64,000 nt of DNA from Planococcus sp. CP5-4_YE (GCF_019042655.1 NZ_JAHPZO010000011.1:1-64000), one strand, 5' to 3'. Positions 33,932 to 45,352 are shown, numbered from the stretch's first letter. Notes: generated by a model not told the origin, from the letters alone. Translations and numbers: made by a program.

Positions 33932-34671
33932 TGATCAAATTGGAGAAGCTGCATAAATATTACGACCGACAGCATGTGTTGAAAGGCATCGATTTAACCG
34001 TCGAAAAAGGCGAAGTGGTGGCGGTCCTCGGGCCAAGCGGTTCCGGGAAATCGACGCTATTGCGCTGCATCAATTTTTTAGAGGAGCCGACGAGCGGCAT
34101 CGTGGAAATCGGCGGCAAGCGGGTGGATGCAGCGACCGCCAAGAAAAAGGAAATCTTTGCGCTGAGGACGGCAACCGGCATGGTGTTCCAACAATACAAC
34201 CTGTTCAAGAATCTGACCGTGCTGCAAAATATCTCTGTCGGTTTGACGAGCGTCAAGCGGATGAAAAAAGACGCCGCTGACAAAAAAGGCATCGAGATGC
34301 TCGATCAGGTCGGCTTGTCGAATAAACTGAGCCATTACCCCGCCCAACTATCCGGCGGCCAGCAGCAGCGTGTCGGCATCGCCCGTGCGCTGGCTTTGGA
34401 TCCGGAAGTGCTGTTATTCGACGAACCGACTTCTTCGTTGGACCCGGAACTGGTTGATGAAGTATTGGCAACCATCCGCCGCGTCGCGGATACCGGCAAA
34501 ACGATGTTCATCGTGACCCATGAATTAAGTTTCGCGCGAGAGATTTCGGATCGTGTCATCTTTATGGAAGACGGGGTCATTATCGAGCAAGGAACGGCCG
34601 AACAAATCTTCACCAAGCCCGCCGTCGAAAGAACGAGGCAATTTTTAGGGAAAGTTGTTCAAGGTGGCTGA
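33931..34671 (+). CDS. Amino-acid ABC transporter ATP-binding protein
   Basis: A 246-residue ATPase that powers uptake. Walker A is GPSGSGKST (34-42), the Q loop lies in VFQQYNLF, the signature is LSGGQQQRVGIARAL (about 138-152), Walker B is VLLFDEPTSSLD, and the switch His is in VTHEL. It starts at the ATG overlapping the permease stop. It completes a binding protein-permease-ATPase set under S-box control. Confidence 0.95.
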   Translation: MIKLEKLHKYYDRQHVLKGIDLTVEKGEVVAVLGPSGSGKSTLLRCINFLEEPTSGIVEIGGKRVDAATAKKKEIFALRTATGMVFQQYNLFKNLTVLQNISVGLTSVKRMKKDAADKKGIEMLDQVGLSNKLSHYPAQLSGGQQQRVGIARALALDPEVLLFDEPTSSLDPELVDEVLATIRRVADTGKTMFIVTHELSFAREISDRVIFMEDGVIIEQGTAEQIFTKPAVERTRQFLGKVVQGG

Positions 34672-34709
34672 AAAATACGAAGTGACCGATAGCGGAAGGA
34701 TGATATGCA

Positions 34710-35660
34710 ATGAACCCAATTGAACAGATATTGAACGAGTTCCCGGTCCTGATCGTGGACGGGGCCATGGCGACGGAACTTGAGAACTATGGATGCAATT
34801 TGAATGATTCCTTATGGTCAGCGAAAATATTGATGGAAAACCCGGAGTTAATCAAGAAAGTACATGTGGATTATTTTCAGGCGGGAGCGGACTGTGCCAT
34901 TACGGCCAGTTATCAGGCGACCATTGAAGGCTACCGGGAAAGAGGGCTGACAGAATCACAAGCGATCGCGTTGATCACGAAGTCTGTCCAGTTGGCAACA
35001 CAAGCGCGCGATGAGTTTTGGGACGATGCGACGAATCGAACGGGGAGACCGAAGCCTTTAGTGGCGGCATCTGTCGGCCCATACGGCGCATTTTTATCGG
35101 ACGGTTCCGAATACCGTGGCGGCTATGCGATCGGCGAAGAGCAATTGGTCGCATTTCATAGAGAGCGCATCCGGGTATTCGTGGAAGCAGGAGTGGATCT
35201 GTTAGCGTGTGAAACTTTGCCGTGCCTTGCGGAAGCGAAAGCGATCGTGAGCGTGCTGGAAGAATTCCCGCAAGTGTCGGCCTGGTTCACGTTCAGTGCG
35301 AAAGATGAGGTGTATATCAGTGACGGGGAGCGCATTGCGGACTGTGCAAAATGGCTCGATGGCCAGCCGCAAGTGGCGGCGATCGGCATTAATTGTACCG
35401 CTCCGCAGTTTATCGAATCCTTGATCCAGGAAGTGAAAAGCACGTCTTCGAAACCGGTCATCGTCTATCCGAACTCTGGCGCCACGTACGACCCCGTAAG
35501 CAAAACCTGGAGCGAAGAACCATCGGCCGGTGCGTTTTCAGCCAATTCAAAAGCCTGGTATCAAGCGGGTGCTGACGTCATCGGCGGTTGTTGCAGCACC
35601 ACCCCGGAGGATATTGCAGCGATTGCAGCTTGGGTACGTGAAGAAAAAGCCAGGGCTTGA
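34710..35660 (+). CDS. mmuM: Homocysteine S-methyltransferase
   Basis: A 316-residue zinc enzyme that methylates homocysteine to methionine, usually with S-methylmethionine or SAM as donor. VDGAMATELE (17-26) is the conserved N-terminus. The zinc ligands are Cys in GINCTAPQF (about 229) and the Cys pair in GGCCSTTPEDIAAI (about 294-295). The ATG follows agcggaaggatgatatgc. It is the last gene of the S-box unit. Its presence suggests that the transporter brings in methionine or S-methylmethionine for methionine supply. Confidence 0.93.
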   Translation: MNPIEQILNEFPVLIVDGAMATELENYGCNLNDSLWSAKILMENPELIKKVHVDYFQAGADCAITASYQATIEGYRERGLTESQAIALITKSVQLATQARDEFWDDATNRTGRPKPLVAASVGPYGAFLSDGSEYRGGYAIGEEQLVAFHRERIRVFVEAGVDLLACETLPCLAEAKAIVSVLEEFPQVSAWFTFSAKDEVYISDGERIADCAKWLDGQPQVAAIGINCTAPQFIESLIQEVKSTSSKPVIVYPNSGATYDPVSKTWSEEPSAGAFSANSKAWYQAGADVIGGCCSTTPEDIAAIAAWVREEKARA

Positions 35661-35803
35661 ACAGAGATGGGTTCGCGCTTAAATCCTAGTTGACAAGTGG
35701 GTTTTAAATATAGTCTAATGTGAATAAGCTTTTTGACACATTATTTGACACTCGCGGCCACAAACGGGCTGCTTCATTTTAAATCCACTGGAGGAGGGCT
35801 TGC

Positions 35804-36583
35804 ATGAACGAACAATATCCGGTCATTCAAGGAGCGGAAACTTTCTTTTTGAGAGGGAATAGCACCGGCATCCTGTTATGCCATGGCTTTCTCGGCACGC
35901 CGCAAAGCGTCAGGGAATTAGGCGAAGCGCTCGGCACACAAGGCTATACGGTTTCCTGTCCACGGCTCCCGGGCCATGGCACCCATTTCAAAGATTTGGA
36001 TCAGTGCTCTTATGACGACTGGTTCGAGAGTGTTAAGCAGGCTTATTTAGACCTCAAGCAATCGTGCACATCGGTCTTTGTCATCGGCCAATCGATGGGC
36101 GGGACCTTGAGCTTGGATCTGGCCAGCCGCCATCCTGAAATCCAGGGCCTCGCATTGATCAATCCGGCAATTGATATCCCGCAGTTTGAAAACCACCGCA
36201 ACTGCCCGGCTCATGCTTACGTCACAGAAGATGCTCCGGACATCAAAAAAGCGGACGCGGTGGAAATCACTTACGGGCAAGCACCGATCAAGGCGTATCA
36301 ACAATTGCTCGGTTATATGGACACAGTTCGCCCAAAACTCGGCGAAGTCCGCTGCCCGGTCGTTTGTTTCCAGTCGCTTGAAGATCATGTGGTGCCGCCG
36401 GGAAACACCGATTATATCCTCTGCAATATCAGTTCAGACAGCAAACAGAAATATGAACTGAACGATTCCTACCACATCGCTTCAATGGACCATGAGACGG
36501 AGTATATCGTTGAAATGGCTGTCCGATTTGTGAAAGAAAACAGCACATTGCCAGTGCGGACGATTTTTAATGTAGATGTTTAA
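35804..36583 (+). CDS. Carboxylesterase of the Est30 alpha/beta-hydrolase type
   Basis: A 259-residue serine esterase. LCHGFLGTPQSVRELGEAL (about 25-43) gives the oxyanion region. The nucleophile elbow is GQSMGG (Ser about 97); the acid is probably Asp in LEDHVVPPGNT (about 197) and the His in SYHIASMDHE (about 227). LPGHGTHFKDLDQCSYDDW is typical of the group related to thermostable Est30 and monoglyceride lipases. The ATG follows ggaggagggcttgc. It is monocistronic. Confidence 0.88.
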   Translation: MNEQYPVIQGAETFFLRGNSTGILLCHGFLGTPQSVRELGEALGTQGYTVSCPRLPGHGTHFKDLDQCSYDDWFESVKQAYLDLKQSCTSVFVIGQSMGGTLSLDLASRHPEIQGLALINPAIDIPQFENHRNCPAHAYVTEDAPDIKKADAVEITYGQAPIKAYQQLLGYMDTVRPKLGEVRCPVVCFQSLEDHVVPPGNTDYILCNISSDSKQKYELNDSYHIASMDHETEYIVEMAVRFVKENSTLPVRTIFNVDV

Positions 36584-36759
36584 TCCAGTAGTTTTATAAA
36601 AAGAAACGATTCTTTTGGGCTGATCTAGTCTTAAAGAATTTTTTTGTTTTATATTCAATAGCATCAAGTTAAAAAATATGGTTTCTTTACTTCCTTTATA
36701 AATAATTCGGGTTATAATTTAAAAAAAGAGCGCTTTTTTGAATTAAGGAGGTGGAAACG

Positions 36760-37989
36760 ATGAGCTATGATAAACTATCCAAGGTTTTTTATAAAAAAGG
36801 AAATCCTTTTTATGAGCAGGAAATCGAAAAGAGAAAAAGCAGTTATGGGAGTTATCTGACGGAGCTGGAGATCAATGGCTTCCGAAAAGGGAAAGTAGTG
36901 AACGATACGTATTCATTGTTCTATGTGAATACTCATGTGCTGATGAATTTGAATAATCAGGTGTTATTAAACAGTTCAAAAATTTCCTCCTTGATCAATA
37001 AATTGCCGCGTTTTGTTATCGAACCGTATTTTCTCAAACTTATCGTTAACGAAGCGCAAAGCAATAATGAGATTGAAGGTATCCGAAGCACTAGAAAAGA
37101 ATTGAAAGACGTCTTGCAGGACGTAATGAAGTCTAAGAAAAACTCTAAACGGTTTAAAGGCATGATGAAAACGTATTTATTTATCGATGAAATTCAGTCT
37201 TTTAACGACGTTGCTGATTTTAGGAATCTTTATGATGAACTAGTGTCGGATGAAGTCGATAAAGATGATAAACCCGATGGTGAGATGTTCCGGAAAGACT
37301 ATGTGGAAATCAATGATGGTACAAAAACTACCCATACAGGCGTGAATTCTGAAGCGAAAATTATAGAATCACTCGATGCGCTCATCCATTTTCTTGAGGA
37401 TGAAAACCATCCGGAATTGTATCGTTATATGGTCGCCCATTATTATTATGAGTACATTCATCCTTTTTATGATGGGAACGGACGGACCGGGCGCCTACTC
37501 GTGTGCAGTTATCTGTCGAGATATTTGGAGCGGTATTCTGCGATTACGTTTTCCTATGCTGTAAATAATAACAAATCCAAGTATTACAAAGCATTAGAAG
37601 AAGTTCCAAATCCATTCAATCAGGGCGAAACAACATTCTTTTTAATTGATATGCTCGAGTTGTTGCTAGAAGGGCAGCAAAGCATCATTGAAGAATTAGA
37701 AATGAACCTCGCGAAAACACAACAAATCAAGGCGTTCTTTAAAGAAAGCCGTTGGGAGAATCAGCAGGAGGCAAAAAATGTGTTGCGTGTAATGCTGCAC
37801 TTAAATGTTTTTGTTAGTGATAGCGAACCTTTGTCTATGCCACAACTTATGGAATTGACCAATCAATCGAGATACAAAACCAATCAAGTAATGGCCTATT
37901 TAGAAAAAGAAGCTTTTGTGGAAATAGTTAGCCAGCGCCCGAAGAAATATAGAGTTGCGGATGAATTTTTGGAAAATATTTTGCTTTAA
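36760..37989 (+). CDS. Fic family protein (AMPylase-type)
   Basis: A 409-residue Fic-domain protein. The catalytic motif HPFYDGNGRTGRLL (about 233) is complete, so adenylyl or similar transfer to a target hydroxyl is possible. An N-terminal QSNNEIEGIRSTRKEL stretch (about 105) corresponds to the inhibitory helix. The usual Ser/Thr four residues before its Glu is Asn here, while the Glu-Gly are kept. The C-terminal about 70 residues look like a winged helix (MPQLMELTNQSRYKTNQVMAYLEKE), the usual layout of Fic/DUF4172-like regulators. The ATG at 36760 follows aaggag. It is monocistronic and ends in a strong hairpin. Confidence 0.9.
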   Translation: MSYDKLSKVFYKKGNPFYEQEIEKRKSSYGSYLTELEINGFRKGKVVNDTYSLFYVNTHVLMNLNNQVLLNSSKISSLINKLPRFVIEPYFLKLIVNEAQSNNEIEGIRSTRKELKDVLQDVMKSKKNSKRFKGMMKTYLFIDEIQSFNDVADFRNLYDELVSDEVDKDDKPDGEMFRKDYVEINDGTKTTHTGVNSEAKIIESLDALIHFLEDENHPELYRYMVAHYYYEYIHPFYDGNGRTGRLLVCSYLSRYLERYSAITFSYAVNNNKSKYYKALEEVPNPFNQGETTFFLIDMLELLLEGQQSIIEELEMNLAKTQQIKAFFKESRWENQQEAKNVLRVMLHLNVFVSDSEPLSMPQLMELTNQSRYKTNQVMAYLEKEAFVEIVSQRPKKYRVADEFLENILL

Positions 37990-38005
37990 TGAATTGAAAG
38001 GAGCA

Positions 38006-38059
38006 CAAGAAAGTGCCTGTTCACTATTTCCTGGGAAATAATGAACAGGCACTTTCTTG
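38006..38059. terminator. Bidirectional terminator
   Basis: Long stem caagaaagtgcctgttca / tgaacaggcactttcttg between the convergent Fic and YdeI-type genes. Confidence 0.88.
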
Positions 38060-38130
38060 TCTAAACAAACTTCTGTTTTAACAAAGGTGGAAATATCTAC
38101 TTGTGCTAGGTAGAAGTTTGCGAGAATCTC

Positions 38131-38703
38131 TCAGTAATCACTCAAGCGGCCATTATCATCCCACTGGCCGTACATCTTATTGTTCCTTGTATATTGGATC
38201 AATTTGTCCAAGCGCTTATCGAAAATATAACGGTCGTTACCCTTGTAACCTTGTATATTATCAATCCGAATGCGCCGATATAGTTCAGGGAAATTCATGA
38301 AGTTCTCATACACTTGCGGGTCTTCCTTCAGGCGCGCTTCAATCTCGGGGTCGATCGTGAACGACTCAGGCCGCATATCGGGGAGGATGTTCAACCCCTG
38401 CTCTGTCATCAAGCCTAGTTTTTCCAACCTTCTGACACGTTCTTTGTTCAATTCGGTCCAATTGCTCTTTTTCCGGCGAGGTGAAAACCGCTGCGCCAAT
38501 TCATTGTTTTCGGTCTTTTTTGCGGTGCCATCAATCCAGCCAAAACATAAGGCTTCTTCCACGGCATCCAAATAAGGGATGCCTTCCGGCCGTTCTTTAG
38601 TACTAATCAGCAGCCAGCAACATATCGCTGAAGATGAATGTTCTTCCAGCCATTCCCTTAATTCCTCCTTAGAGTTTGCGCGAAGCAAATACTCGATTTC
38701 CAT
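38131..38703 (-). CDS. YdeI/OmpD-associated family protein
   Basis: A 190-residue cytosolic protein of the YdeI (bacteriocin-protection) family. PYLDAVEEALCFGWIDGTAKK (about 45-65) and FSPRRKKSNWTELNKERVRRLEKLGLM (about 74-100) are the family signatures. The function is not settled. The ATG at 38703 is chosen because gaaaggagtcgtgccgg precedes it; seven codons upstream are open but without a site. Confidence 0.85.
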   Translation of the reverse strand: MEIEYLLRANSKEELREWLEEHSSSAICCWLLISTKERPEGIPYLDAVEEALCFGWIDGTAKKTENNELAQRFSPRRKKSNWTELNKERVRRLEKLGLMTEQGLNILPDMRPESFTIDPEIEARLKEDPQVYENFMNFPELYRRIRIDNIQGYKGNDRYIFDKRLDKLIQYTRNNKMYGQWDDNGRLSDY

Positions 38704-38862
38704 CCGGCACGACTCCTTTCTCAATTGGCTGTTCGCTTATCGTTTCGGCCTCAATTTTATTGCTTTCATTAAAATAGAAAAGGGTATTCAAAAGATATGA
38801 AGAAACATAGGGGATAGCCTTTTGGGCAATTGCGATTATCACGTAGAAAGGAGGAAGAAATC

Positions 38863-39504
38863 ATGGTAAGGGAAGAGCGAATCAGAAATGAGCGCGGGTT
38901 GAATCCATTCACTGATATCTGGCTGCGCACTCGGGAAACCGTCCGTTTCGTCATTGAACGGAAATCATTTAAGTTCATTATACTACTCATCGTCCTGACA
39001 GGCTTTGCTTCCGGTTTGATCGGGATGATGAATGAACGAAGCTCCGATATGGCACCGTGGGCAGCGATTCTGCAGGCACTGGTGACCGGGCCGATCGGCA
39101 GCGCTTTCGGCTATTTCCTTGGAGCCGCGATCCTGGTGCTTGTCGGCCGGTTGTTTAAAGGAACGGCGACGTATCAGGAAATGTTCAAAGCACTGGTCAC
39201 GGCCCAAATCCCGCAAATTTGGCTGTTGCCATTGCTGATCATCTGGGTACTGGCATCACCCGAAACCTTCCTGGCCGACCGGACGAATGTGGAAGGAAAC
39301 CCGATTGTCGTCATCATGTCGATCGTGATGGCAGTCGTCTCCATCTGGACCTTCATTATTGTCTGCAAGGCGGTAGGTGAAGCGCATCGAGTATCGTCCT
39401 GGAAAGGATTTTTCATCGTTGTGCTGCCGGGTATTATCATCACGATCGTTGTTTTGATTATCGTCTTTGTGCTGTTCGCTTCATTCTTCAGGGAGTTTTC
39501 CTAA
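38863..39504 (+). CDS. Yip1-domain integral membrane protein
   Basis: A 213-residue membrane protein with about five hydrophobic segments (roughly 35-55, 72-95, 105-130, 148-170, 185-208) preceded by a charged cytoplasmic N-terminus. The layout and the GSAFGYFLGAAILVLVGRLFKGTATYQEMFKAL segment fit the bacterial Yip1 family. The function is unknown. The ATG at 38863 follows aaaggaggaagaaatc. It is monocistronic. Confidence 0.75.
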   Translation: MVREERIRNERGLNPFTDIWLRTRETVRFVIERKSFKFIILLIVLTGFASGLIGMMNERSSDMAPWAAILQALVTGPIGSAFGYFLGAAILVLVGRLFKGTATYQEMFKALVTAQIPQIWLLPLLIIWVLASPETFLADRTNVEGNPIVVIMSIVMAVVSIWTFIIVCKAVGEAHRVSSWKGFFIVVLPGIIITIVVLIIVFVLFASFFREFS

Positions 39505-39580
39505 TTGGCCAATCGAAACCACAAGCAAGCAAGTTTTAACATCCATAGTTTTTATGGGGTTCAATCAAATGACTAAAATA

Positions 39581-39633
39581 AAGAGCACTTTTCCTGTTTT
39601 GGTATTCATTCAAACAGGGGAAAGTGCTCTTTG
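39581..39633. terminator. Bidirectional terminator
   Basis: aaagagcacttttcctgttt / aaacaggggaaagtgctcttt stem after the Yip1-type gene and before the convergent DUF4188 gene. Confidence 0.85.
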
Positions 39634-39689
39634 CATCTCAATGGGTTAATTAGAGTGTGACAATCATTAAGCGGAAATTAAAACAATAA

Positions 39690-40166
39690 TCACTGCGCTT
39701 TAAGACGCTCATGGGCAGAACTTTTAGCTGAATCTATGAGTTGATGCTCCAAAGTTTTTCCTAAGCCATAGAACGGCATATTTACGTAAACCGATTCATA
39801 TTGTCCTTGTTGAACTTGGAAAGTTTCGTGATAAATTCCGACGGCGTCATTATCGCGTGCATTCTGGTTGAATTTTTTCCAGGCAGTTAAATGCTTGTCG
39901 TTGCGCGCATACGCAAGCAAGTCGTCGGTGGAACGCCAATACTGGATCATCGTGGTCGTGCGTAACCCAAAATAGCTTTCCATCGACAAAAATCCGAGCT
40001 CCTCCTTATGCGTATAGAGCTCCTTGATCATGCCGGGCATCGCACTGAAGACCGGAAACCATTTGGTCACTGCCAACCGGTTGTTGAAACGCATGCCTAT
40101 GATGAAAACGACAAGATCATCCGAGTTTTCCGTTGTGAACCGTCCGGGGAAAACTTGCTGTGCCAT
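39690..40166 (-). CDS. DUF4188 family (monooxygenase-like) protein
   Basis: A 158-residue protein of the DUF4188 family, which has a dimeric alpha/beta-barrel fold like small heme-degrading or antibiotic-biosynthesis monooxygenases. MIQYWRSTDDLLAYARNDKHLTAWKKFN (about 85-112) is the most conserved block, with a His typical of the fold. The ATG follows aaggaggaacagac. It lies 12 bp after the PadR gene and is therefore almost certainly part of the PadR-controlled unit. The substrate is unknown; phenolic or xenobiotic compounds are common PadR ligands. Confidence 0.82.
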   Translation of the reverse strand: MAQQVFPGRFTTENSDDLVVFIIGMRFNNRLAVTKWFPVFSAMPGMIKELYTHKEELGFLSMESYFGLRTTTMIQYWRSTDDLLAYARNDKHLTAWKKFNQNARDNDAVGIYHETFQVQQGQYESVYVNMPFYGLGKTLEHQLIDSAKSSAHERLKAQ

Positions 40167-40178
40167 GTCTGTTCCTCC

Positions 40179-40721
40179 TTATCGGATATTTTTCAAAGTA
40201 TATTCACACCACTCAATGGCCGCTCGTGTGACTCGTTTTCCATAATCCAAAGTGAACAGCCAGTACATGGCGTCTTTTTCTTCATGATGGCTGTGGCGGA
40301 TGCCCTGTTCAATCGCTTCATATGTAGCATGGCGGGATTCCAGTGTTGTTTGGTAGTCTTCAAGTAAGGACATAGTGTGCTCACGAGATTGATGTGCACC
40401 GAAGAATAGTTTCAGCAAGACTTCGTTGCGCTCAGCCGGGACTTGGTCGATGGGTTGCTCGATCCAATTTTTCAATGTCGCCAAGCCTTTTTCGGTGAGG
40501 GAATACTCGTTTTTATCCGCGCGTCCCGAGGCAGAAGCGCTTCTCACTTCCGCCAAGCCATCTTCGACAAGCAGTTTGAGCGTCGGATAGATTTGGCCGT
40601 AGCTGATTTTCCAAAAATGATTCAAGCTTTGATCCATGAATTGTTTGATGGAGTAGCCTGAGGTGCAGTCTGTCGTCAAGATACCCAATATGGCATAAGT
40701 TGTATTATTGTATGATTTCAT
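40179..40721 (-). CDS. PadR-family transcriptional regulator
   Basis: A 180-residue repressor. The winged helix (about 5-85) reads YAILGILTTDCTSGYSIKQFMDQS...YGQIYPTLKLLVEDGLAEV, and the C-terminal helical dimerisation domain (about 95-175) is of the Vir_act_alpha_C type. The ATG at 40721 is the conserved start (MKSYNNTTYAILG) and follows a modest aggtgtg site; the frame is open 47 codons further but without support. It is first in a two-gene unit with the DUF4188 gene. A 28-bp palindrome directly upstream is the likely autoregulatory operator. Confidence 0.9.
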   Translation of the reverse strand: MKSYNNTTYAILGILTTDCTSGYSIKQFMDQSLNHFWKISYGQIYPTLKLLVEDGLAEVRSASASGRADKNEYSLTEKGLATLKNWIEQPIDQVPAERNEVLLKLFFGAHQSREHTMSLLEDYQTTLESRHATYEAIEQGIRHSHHEEKDAMYWLFTLDYGKRVTRAAIEWCEYTLKNIR

Positions 40722-40732
40722 ATTTACACACC

Positions 40733-40760
40733 TATCTAAAAGATATATATCATTTAGATA
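40733..40760 (-). promoter_or_regulatory. PadR operator candidate
   Basis: A 28-bp palindrome, tatctaaa-agatatatatca-tttagata, with one mismatched pair, 12 bases before the padR start codon. AT-rich palindromes of this kind are typical PadR sites. Confidence 0.7.
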
Positions 40761-40995
40761 TATAGTAAGTGAGAAAATTAAATAAATCAAGTAAATAGTT
40801 TGAATTGACTGATTTTTTATTGATTTAATAAGCAATTGATATAAGTGAAAATCCATTTTCAATTTTTTCCTTCCTTAGGCAAAGAAAGAAGAAATTCACG
40901 CAACTCTTTCTGTTTTGGTTCACGCAGAAAAAATTTGCCCTTATTATTATCCATATTACTGTTCAGTTGATCTCTAGTTGAGTATAATTCTAATG

Positions 40996-41010
40996 TAAGA
41001 ATTATTATAT
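40996..41010 (+). promoter_or_regulatory. PerR-like box upstream of katG
   Basis: taagaattattatat matches TTATAATNATTATAA at 11 of 14 defined positions, 80 bp before the katG start. Weaker than the ahpC box but well placed. Confidence 0.55.
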
Positions 41011-41047
41011 GCAATTGGCAATATCCAGCAAAATGACTGTTGGATAA

Positions 41048-43339
<2,292 letters not shown>

Positions 43340-43351
43340 ATGAGACACTGG

Positions 43352-43381
43352 CCGGCCAGCATTTTGCTGGCCGGTTTTTTT
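43352..43381 (+). terminator. katG terminator
   Basis: ccggccagca-ttt-tgctggccgg followed by TTTTTTT. Confidence 0.93.
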
Positions 43382-43621
43382 ATGGGCTCAAAATGACGTT
43401 TGCTTCTGCCGAAGTTATTTTTTGTTGAAAAAATTTACCAAAAGTGATTCCGAAATGATCGTTTCAATTAAATGAAAATAAAAAAATGGAGAAGTTGACA
43501 TATGCGATTGTAATTTTCTAATTGAAGTAAAAAATTTCTTTTTATTCGATAAAGTTTTCAATATTTTTCAATTAGATTATGCTACATTAAGATTAAAAAG
43601 AGTGAAAGAGGGGTGTCTTCC
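43382..43621. other. AT-rich intergenic region before the GGDEF gene
   Basis: About 240 bases without a gene. ttgaca at 43495-43500 lacks a good -10 at proper spacing. The promoter of the diguanylate cyclase is probably nearer 43580 but is not clear. Confidence 0.4.
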
Positions 43622-45181
43622 GTGCATTCCCCGCTGATGGTATATCTTACCTTAATTTGTACGTCGACTGTATTTATCCTATTTTTACTTATATACGTTT
43701 TCCGGAAGCGTCATAATTATTCGGAAATTGCGCATTATTTCTTGCTCTATACCGCGGCAATCGGCATTTATTGCTTCGCCTCGGGAATGGCGTTAATGGC
43801 AAATACACTTGGGCAGATGAAATTTTGGACCATTATCCAATACGTCGGCATGCCGTTCTCTGCGCCTCTCGGTTTACTATTCATCATGCGCTATTTGGGG
43901 ATTAATGTAACAAGGACTGGGTTTTGGTCCCTAATGATTGTGCCGTCCATTACCTTGTTCATGGTCATCACCAACGATTGGCATGGGCTGCACTACCGGG
44001 TATTCGAAGCCGATCCCGCGATGGGCATGCCGTTCATCTATCAAGAAATCGGGACCTGGTATGCTGTTCACGGCCTTTACATCTTTTCCTGCATGTTTGT
44101 GGCTTTTGGACTTTTGCTGTCCAAGTGGAAAGAAACTGCCCGTGCTTATCTTCCACAGCTAGTGGCATTACTGTTCGGGCAATTACTCCCGATGCTGACG
44201 GCTTTTTTGTATTTGATTGGCGTGACACCGAGCGGGTTAGATCCGGTGCCAATGGTGCTATGGCTATCGTCTGTTTTATATTTTTGGGCGATTAGCTCAT
44301 CGACCTTGTTTGCTATTATGCCAGTGGCGAAAGATATCATTTTCAATAATATTAAAGACGGCGTCATTGTGCTCGATAAATCTCACCGGTTGATAGAGTT
44401 TAACCGGGCTGCGAAGAATAGTTTTCCGCTTTTGGATAAGTCTATGTATGGCATGGAGTTTCAAAGCATTTGGCTGCGACTGGCAGGGGAACGGTTTCCT
44501 GTCGAACTGGCGAGCACGGGCCTTCAGGAAATTCAAGCCGTTATAGGCCATTCAGAGCGCATCTACCAAATCAGCGCCTCGACCATGAAACATGGCGGCA
44601 GCAGTGAAGGCTTGCTGCTTATTTTCACAGACGTGACCGAGCTGAAAAAACTGCAGGAGCAATTGGAACGCCAAGCTTTTTACGACGAATTGACCCAAGT
44701 TTACAACAGGCGCGCTTTCTTGCGGCAATGCGAAGAGAATTTTGCAGAAGCTATTGAGAGTTCCGCTCCTTTTTCGGTCATTCTCATGGATATTGATCAC
44801 TTTAAAGCCATCAATGATACATATGGACACGATATAGGCGACCAAGTTCTTGTCCATATTGCCCAAATTTGCCGAAACAAATTGCAAGAAGGACAGATTT
44901 TCGCCCGTTACGGTGGGGAGGAGTTTGTTCTGGCGTTAAAAGGACATACAGTGGAGAAAGCGGAGCAAGTGGGCAATGAACTCAGGAATTATTTGCAGCT
45001 GCATCCACTTGTCACCGGTGAAAGAAGGATTTCAGCCACAGTCAGCATGGGCGTCGCTCAAAGCACGAACGGAAGCTTGCAGCAGCTCTTAAAGAAAGCG
45101 GATATCGCTCTTTATGCAGCGAAACAGAATGGGCGAGATCAAGTGTCTGTATACAAGAAAATAATGGGATCCATTAAGTGA
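43622..45181 (+). CDS. Membrane diguanylate cyclase (7TM-PAS-GGDEF)
   Basis: A 519-residue protein. The N-terminus (about 1-225) has seven membrane segments matching the histidine-kinase N-terminal 7TM sensor domain. Then a PAS-like domain (about 230-335) and a GGDEF domain (about 345-515). The active-site signature is GGEEF (RYGGEEFVLALKG), so it should make cyclic di-GMP from two GTP; MDIDHFKAINDTYGHDIGD holds the metal-binding Asp. No inhibitory RxxD site is obvious upstream of GGEEF. The GTG at 43622 follows gagggg at good spacing; the GTG at 43613 overlaps that site. It is monocistronic, with terminator downstream. Confidence 0.92.
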   Translation: MHSPLMVYLTLICTSTVFILFLLIYVFRKRHNYSEIAHYFLLYTAAIGIYCFASGMALMANTLGQMKFWTIIQYVGMPFSAPLGLLFIMRYLGINVTRTGFWSLMIVPSITLFMVITNDWHGLHYRVFEADPAMGMPFIYQEIGTWYAVHGLYIFSCMFVAFGLLLSKWKETARAYLPQLVALLFGQLLPMLTAFLYLIGVTPSGLDPVPMVLWLSSVLYFWAISSSTLFAIMPVAKDIIFNNIKDGVIVLDKSHRLIEFNRAAKNSFPLLDKSMYGMEFQSIWLRLAGERFPVELASTGLQEIQAVIGHSERIYQISASTMKHGGSSEGLLLIFTDVTELKKLQEQLERQAFYDELTQVYNRRAFLRQCEENFAEAIESSAPFSVILMDIDHFKAINDTYGHDIGDQVLVHIAQICRNKLQEGQIFARYGGEEFVLALKGHTVEKAEQVGNELRNYLQLHPLVTGERRISATVSMGVAQSTNGSLQQLLKKADIALYAAKQNGRDQVSVYKKIMGSIK

Positions 45182-45188
45182 AATAAGA

Positions 45189-45231
45189 AAAAGGCATCTC
45201 TTATGAATTCAATTCATAAGAGATGCCTTTT
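45189..45231. terminator. Terminator after the GGDEF gene
   Basis: aaaaggcatctcttatgaatt / aattcataagagatgcctttt perfect stem followed by TAATTT. Confidence 0.9.
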
Positions 45232-45283
45232 AATTTCCCTCAAATTTTGCGTCTGTCAAAAAAACCTCTAAGCAGGAGAAACT

Positions 45284-45352
45284 ATGCGGTATGTCAAAAG
45301 TAAGATGAAGAAGGCAGCAGCACGGATTTTCAAAAATCATACGTTGGAATAG
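45284..45352 (+). CDS. Possible 22-aa leader peptide
   Basis: ATG with aggag five bases upstream, encoding a very basic peptide (MRYVKSKMKKAAARIFKN...). Its TAG stop lies inside the ribosome site (taggaggt) of the next gene at 45364. This is a layout for translational coupling. It is too short to judge by composition and may be chance. Confidence 0.35.
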   Translation: MRYVKSKMKKAAARIFKNHTLE

